NCBI GenBank assembly: GCA_937890355.1
Contig: CALACW010000059.1
Coordinates: 1 to 8,448 of the forward strand
DNA from: CALACW01 sp002431305
GTDB lineage: Bacteria; Bacillota; Clostridia; Oscillospirales; Acutalibacteraceae
DNA: 8,448 nt
Reading direction: 5' to 3'
The notes below the pieces were generated by a model. The model had not been told where the DNA came from, searched no databases, and was given only the letters and a program-made list of their open reading frames with translations. Made by a program: the position numbers and the translations under genes. Below are positions 6,802 to 8,448 of this stretch, one piece after another (position 1 is the stretch's first letter; the number at the start of each line of letters is the position of its first letter).

Positions 6802-6914
6802 ATATTTATCGCGTTATATATGTTTTTTCAAAAAAAACAGCAGAAAACCAAAAATAACACAGAGTGAACAACTAAAGCTAAGCGGTTTTTCCGGAACAGG
6901 AAAACCGCTTTTTT
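6802..6914 (+). ncRNA. Possible short transcript between operator-like promoter and orphan terminator
   Basis: A plus-strand transcript starting just after the palindrome would run about 105-115 bases and end at the strong terminator at 6881-6914. It holds no open frame with a ribosome binding site; the only ATG frame (6820-6867, 15 codons) lacks one. It may be a small RNA, an attenuated leader or the remains of a lost gene. Only the terminator is firmly seen. Confidence 0.25.
6881..6914 (+). terminator. Plus-strand terminator with no gene in front of it
   Basis: AGCGGTTTT (6881-6889) pairs perfectly with AAAACCGCT (6901-6909), with an inner CC/GG, and is followed by five more T. The minus-strand side has no U-run, so it acts only on plus-strand transcription. 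No plus-strand gene ends between 4339 and here. Confidence 0.88.
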
Positions 6915-6968
6915 GACTTATTAATGCAATCTTAATAAAATCATTAATACTTTTGTAATTTTTTTATA

Positions 6969-6997
6969 TTGACAATCATCAATTATTATGCTATTCT
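6969..6997 (+). promoter_or_regulatory. Promoter of the leader frame and small membrane protein
   Basis: A perfect TTGACA (6969-6974), a 17-bp spacer and TATTCT (6992-6997, four of six). It predicts a start near 7004, about 50 bases before the leader ATG and 190 before the membrane-protein start. Confidence 0.6.
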
Positions 6998-7055
6998 TAA
7001 ATTACATAAAGGAAATAATTGACAATATTTATTAAAATGAAAGGAGGAGCTTACG

Positions 7056-7085
7056 ATGGTTCTTAACCGTTCAATAAATTCATAA
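7056..7085 (+). CDS. Nine-residue leader peptide frame, MVLNRSINS
   Basis: AAAGGAGG (7040-7047), a full match to the 16S anti-Shine-Dalgarno, stands 8 bases before ATG, and the frame stops at TAA after nine codons. All three forward frames then close quickly, so it is not the start of an obvious decayed gene. It sits in the leader of the membrane-protein gene 108 bases downstream. It may be a translated leader (attenuator or stalling peptide) or a chance short frame behind a real ribosome site. I do not recognise the peptide. Confidence 0.4.
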   Translation: MVLNRSINS

Positions 7086-7193
7086 TATATATAAATTCGT
7101 TGAATTATTCGCAATAACACGAGACCAACTAAAGAATATATACTTTTAAATGTCCATGTATTTTACAATACAAATTAAGAAAGGTTGATACTC

Positions 7194-7610
7194 TTGGATA
7201 AAAAGCTTTCATATTTAAAAATCAGCAAACCTGTTCTTTTAATCACATGGCTCTTATTATCAATATTGAGTTTTACAATAGTAAATAAAACATTTTTTAA
7301 TTTTTCCGACGACGCGGCAACCGTTATATGGATTATACTGTTTGCGGTAATGATAATATGTTCTATATTGAATATCATTATCGGAAGAAAACTGCTGCCG
7401 AAGTCCTACATAATCGGAGCGTTGATATTCAGTATTGTCCTATGCCTTTTTTCCTGGTTCGAATCAATATATATCAGTTATGACTCGCACTCAAAGAGAA
7501 TCTTATTCGATTCCATTGCCGCCGTATCTGCTGTAATCTCAGTTCTGCTGTATACTCTCCCGTTCAGAAACAAGAGCGAAAAAAAAGCTGATATACCAAA
7601 AACCACATAA
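7194..7610 (+). CDS. Small four-helix membrane protein of unknown function
   Basis: Not recognised. The chosen start is TTG at 7194, 138 residues, because AGAAAGG at 7178-7184 is about 9 bases upstream; an in-frame TTG at 7185 directly abuts that site. Hydrophobic segments fall near residues 12-30, 41-63, 71-90 and 104-122, and the ends are basic or polar, with a C-terminal tail KSEKKADIPKTT. There is no signal-peptidase site, enzyme motif or cysteine cluster. The gene is AT-rich, stands alone with its own promoter and terminator and is preceded by an unusually long leader with a tiny open frame. The even codon pattern and clean terminator support a real gene, but nothing points to a role. 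Confidence 0.7.
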   Translation: MDKKLSYLKISKPVLLITWLLLSILSFTIVNKTFFNFSDDAATVIWIILFAVMIICSILNIIIGRKLLPKSYIIGALIFSIVLCLFSWFESIYISYDSHSKRILFDSIAAVSAVISVLLYTLPFRNKSEKKADIPKTT

Positions 7611-7625
7611 TATAATCTATAATGT

Positions 7626-7661
7626 AAGCGGTTTCTCCGATATGGGGAAACCGCTTTATTT
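7626..7661 (+). terminator. Terminator of the small membrane-protein gene
   Basis: AAGCGGTTTCTCC (7626-7638) pairs over 13 bp (one G-U) with GGGGAAACCGCTT (7644-7656) around a 5-base loop, followed by TATTT. Its AGCGGTTT/AAACCGCT core is shared with the orphan terminator at 6881-6914. Confidence 0.88.
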
Positions 7662-7688
7662 CTAATAAAAGATTCAATATGATTTCAA

Positions 7689-7712
7689 AGTGTTAGAAAA
7701 AGTGTTAGAAAA
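7689..7712. repeat. Perfect 12-bp tandem duplication
   Basis: AGTGTTAGAAAA occurs twice head to tail (7689-7700 and 7701-7712) in the non-coding stretch after the membrane-protein terminator. Its role is unknown. Confidence 0.85.
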
Positions 7713-7741
7713 CCATTATTTTTTTAATATAGAAAAATATC

Positions 7742-7824
7742 ATATATCATAGGTATATTTCATGTTTGCAAAGCAAATATTTCATATCGAAGATATTTCA
7801 TTCGTTGTACAACAACGAATTTCA
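7742..7824. repeat. Array of four small hairpins bordered by TTTCA
   Basis: TTTCA occurs at 7758, 7780, 7796 and 7820. Between and before these copies lie inverted repeats of different sequence: 7742-7758 (5 bp, ATATA/TATAT), 7762-7780 (8 bp with one G-U, loop AAA), 7784-7796 (ATATC, loop GAA, GATAT) and 7800-7820 (ATTCGTTGT, loop ACA, ACAACGAAT). The last three are each closed by an A-T pair whose T begins the next TTTCA. On the minus strand the array lies just past the tRNA terminator. Confidence 0.8.
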
Positions 7825-7827
7825 TTG

Positions 7828-7859
7828 AAAAAAGGACTTGATTTTACAAGTCCTTTTTT
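7828..7859 (-). terminator. Terminator of tRNA-Pro, symmetric
   Basis: GGACTTG (7834-7840) pairs perfectly with CAAGTCC (7847-7853) around ATTTTA, with six A before and six T after. On the minus strand it begins 3 bases past the encoded CCA end of the tRNA. The A/T flanks would let it work in both directions. Confidence 0.9.
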
Positions 7860-7861
7860 CC

Positions 7862-7938
7862 TGGTCGGAGTGACGGGATTCGAACCCATGGCCTCTTGGT
7901 CCCGAACCAAGCGCGATACCAAACTTCGCCACACCCCG
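7862..7938 (-). tRNA. tRNA-Pro, anticodon CGG
   Basis: A 77-base cloverleaf on the minus strand. The acceptor stem CGGGGTG pairs with CACTCCG (one G-U), the anticodon stem CTTGG/CCAAG encloses loop TTCGGGA, giving anticodon CGG with U33 and G37, and the T arm is ATGGG-TTCGAAT-CCCGT. The discriminator is A and CCA is encoded. It reads proline codon CCG. It has its own promoter and terminator and is not in a tRNA cluster within the window. Confidence 0.96.
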
Positions 7939-7951
7939 AAGTGCTTTAAGA

Positions 7952-7980
7952 ATTATATACTATTGCCGCGAAAATTGCAA
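7952..7980 (-). promoter_or_regulatory. Promoter of tRNA-Pro
   Basis: On the minus strand TTGCAA (7980-7975), a 17-bp spacer and a perfect TATAAT (7957-7952), 13 bases before the mature tRNA 5' end. Confidence 0.75.
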
Positions 7981-7990
7981 GAGCTTTTTT

Positions 7991-8021
7991 AAATAAATTC
8001 GCGTGTTGCGCAAATTTATTT
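7991..8021. repeat. AT-rich inverted repeat upstream of the tRNA promoter
   Basis: AAATAAATT (7991-7999) pairs perfectly with AATTTATTT (8013-8021); after one mismatch an inner GCG/CGC helix closes a 5-base loop. Neither strand has a U-run after the stem, so it is not a standard terminator. Confidence 0.7.
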
Positions 8022-8030
8022 CGCGCCTGC

Positions 8031-8061
8031 AAAGAAGGGAAGCCGGATTGCCGACTCCCTT
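8031..8061 (-). terminator. Probable terminator of the symporter gene
   Basis: On the minus strand AAGGGAGTCGG pairs with CCGGCTTCCCTT with one bulged T and one G-U pair around CAAT, followed by the weak tail CTTTG. It lies about 15 bases past the symporter stop codon. Confidence 0.65.
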
Positions 8062-8075
8062 TGGCTATTGTTATA

Positions 8076-8448
8076 TCAGTCTCTGTGTTTTTCTTCGAGC
8101 GCTCTTTTGGCTTCGTCCCATTTCTCTCCGGCGAGGGGATAGAACTTCAGGCTTATCGCGCAGATTATGAGCAGCGCGGCGGGCACCGCCATCCATGCGA
8201 CGAGCACACCCTGCTTTGCCCATTCGCTCTGCATTCCGGAGGCGAGAGTCGTGTCATAGCCGAACGCCTTGGCTATGAGCAGGAACGCGGAGTTCGCGAA
8301 GCTTATCGCAGGCTTTGTTATCAGGCTGTTGACTCCTGCATACATGCCTTCGCGGCGCAGCTCGGTGATGCTCTCGTCGTAGTCGATAACATCGCCGTTC
8401 ATCAGCGGAACAAGGTACATTCCGCCCGCAAATCCCATGCCAGCGGTG
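8076..8448 (-). CDS. GPH-type sugar:cation symporter, C-terminal part only
   Basis: The frame is open to the right edge and gives the last 123 residues of a protein whose N-terminal two thirds or more lie outside. GPH (glycoside-pentoside-hexuronide, MelB-like) carriers of the MFS fold import sugars with Na+ or H+ and usually have 440-500 residues. Evidence is the loop ADVIDYDE-type segment (NGDVIDYDESITELRREGMY, residues 17-36), which matches the conserved DYDE...R.EG signature of the family, then two hydrophobic helices near 38-62 and 80-101, and the tail FYPLAGEKWDEAKRALEE, also typical. The substrate cannot be told. GC content is higher than in the neighbouring non-coding DNA. A different MFS sugar carrier is the main alternative. 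Confidence 0.85.
   Translation of the reverse strand, partial: TAGMGFAGGMYLVPLMNGDVIDYDESITELRREGMYAGVNSLITKPAISFANSAFLLIAKAFGYDTTLASGMQSEWAKQGVLVAWMAVPAALLIICAISLKFYPLAGEKWDEAKRALEEKHRD

Noticed and set aside
6820..6867. 15-codon frame in the orphan transcript
   Set aside because: There is no Shine-Dalgarno and the lysine- and asparagine-rich composition just reflects A-rich DNA.
7019..7024. Second TTGACA as a promoter
   Set aside because: At 16-18 bp spacing the -10 position falls on the AAAGGAGG ribosome site with no TATAAT-like sequence.
7742..7824. CRISPR array
   Set aside because: The repeated word is only 5 bases, spacers are 11-20 bases and self-complementary, and no cas gene is present.
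7762..7992. Plus-strand open frame of 76 codons
   Set aside because: It runs through the hairpin array, a terminator and antisense through the tRNA; the resemblance of part of it to annotated short proteins is a tRNA artefact.

Overview
The window looks like chromosome of a low-to-moderate GC Bacillota, most likely a gut-type clostridium (Ruminococcaceae/Oscillospirales-like). The reasons are strong purine-rich Shine-Dalgarno sites, GTG and TTG starts, many U-tailed hairpin terminators, TTGACA/TATAAT-type promoters with 17-bp spacers, and a mix of protein families common in that group. Genus and species cannot be fixed from the sequence alone.

Layout from left to right. (1) Positions 1-691, minus strand: a tyrosine recombinase cut by the left edge, with an inverted repeat over its promoter and ribosome binding site. 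(2) 756-1992, minus: a compact exported PhoA-type alkaline phosphatase with its own promoter and terminator. (3) 2085-3284, plus, divergent from the phosphatase: a group III iron-dependent alcohol dehydrogenase very close to FucO (lactaldehyde reductase / 1,2-propanediol oxidoreductase). (4) 3333-4387, plus: a single-gene unit for an HSL-type alpha/beta hydrolase, ending in a terminator shared with the converging operon. (5) 4366-6743, minus: a two-gene operon with a four-helix membrane protein fused to a flavodoxin-like domain, followed after 9 nt by a MATE-family exporter.

(6) 6744-7193 has no ordinary gene but is rich in signals: a MerR-operator-like palindrome, a plus-strand terminator with no gene in front of it, then a TTGACA promoter and a perfect Shine-Dalgarno driving a 9-residue open frame. 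(7) 7194-7661, plus: a small four-helix membrane protein of unknown function with its terminator. (8) 7689-7980: a 12-bp tandem repeat, an array of four small hairpins each bordered by TTTCA, and a tRNA-Pro(CGG) on the minus strand with promoter and terminator. (9) 7991-8448, minus: an AT-rich inverted repeat, a terminator, and the C-terminal end of a GPH-type (MelB-like) sugar:cation symporter cut by the right edge.

Most units are short and separately insulated by promoters and terminators. The only clear operon is flavodoxin-fusion plus MATE. I see no defence island, CRISPR array or insertion sequence. The most unusual parts are the TTTCA-bordered hairpin array, the orphan promoter-terminator unit at 6771-6914, the 9-codon leader frame, and the membrane-flavodoxin fusion with a degenerate phosphate loop.
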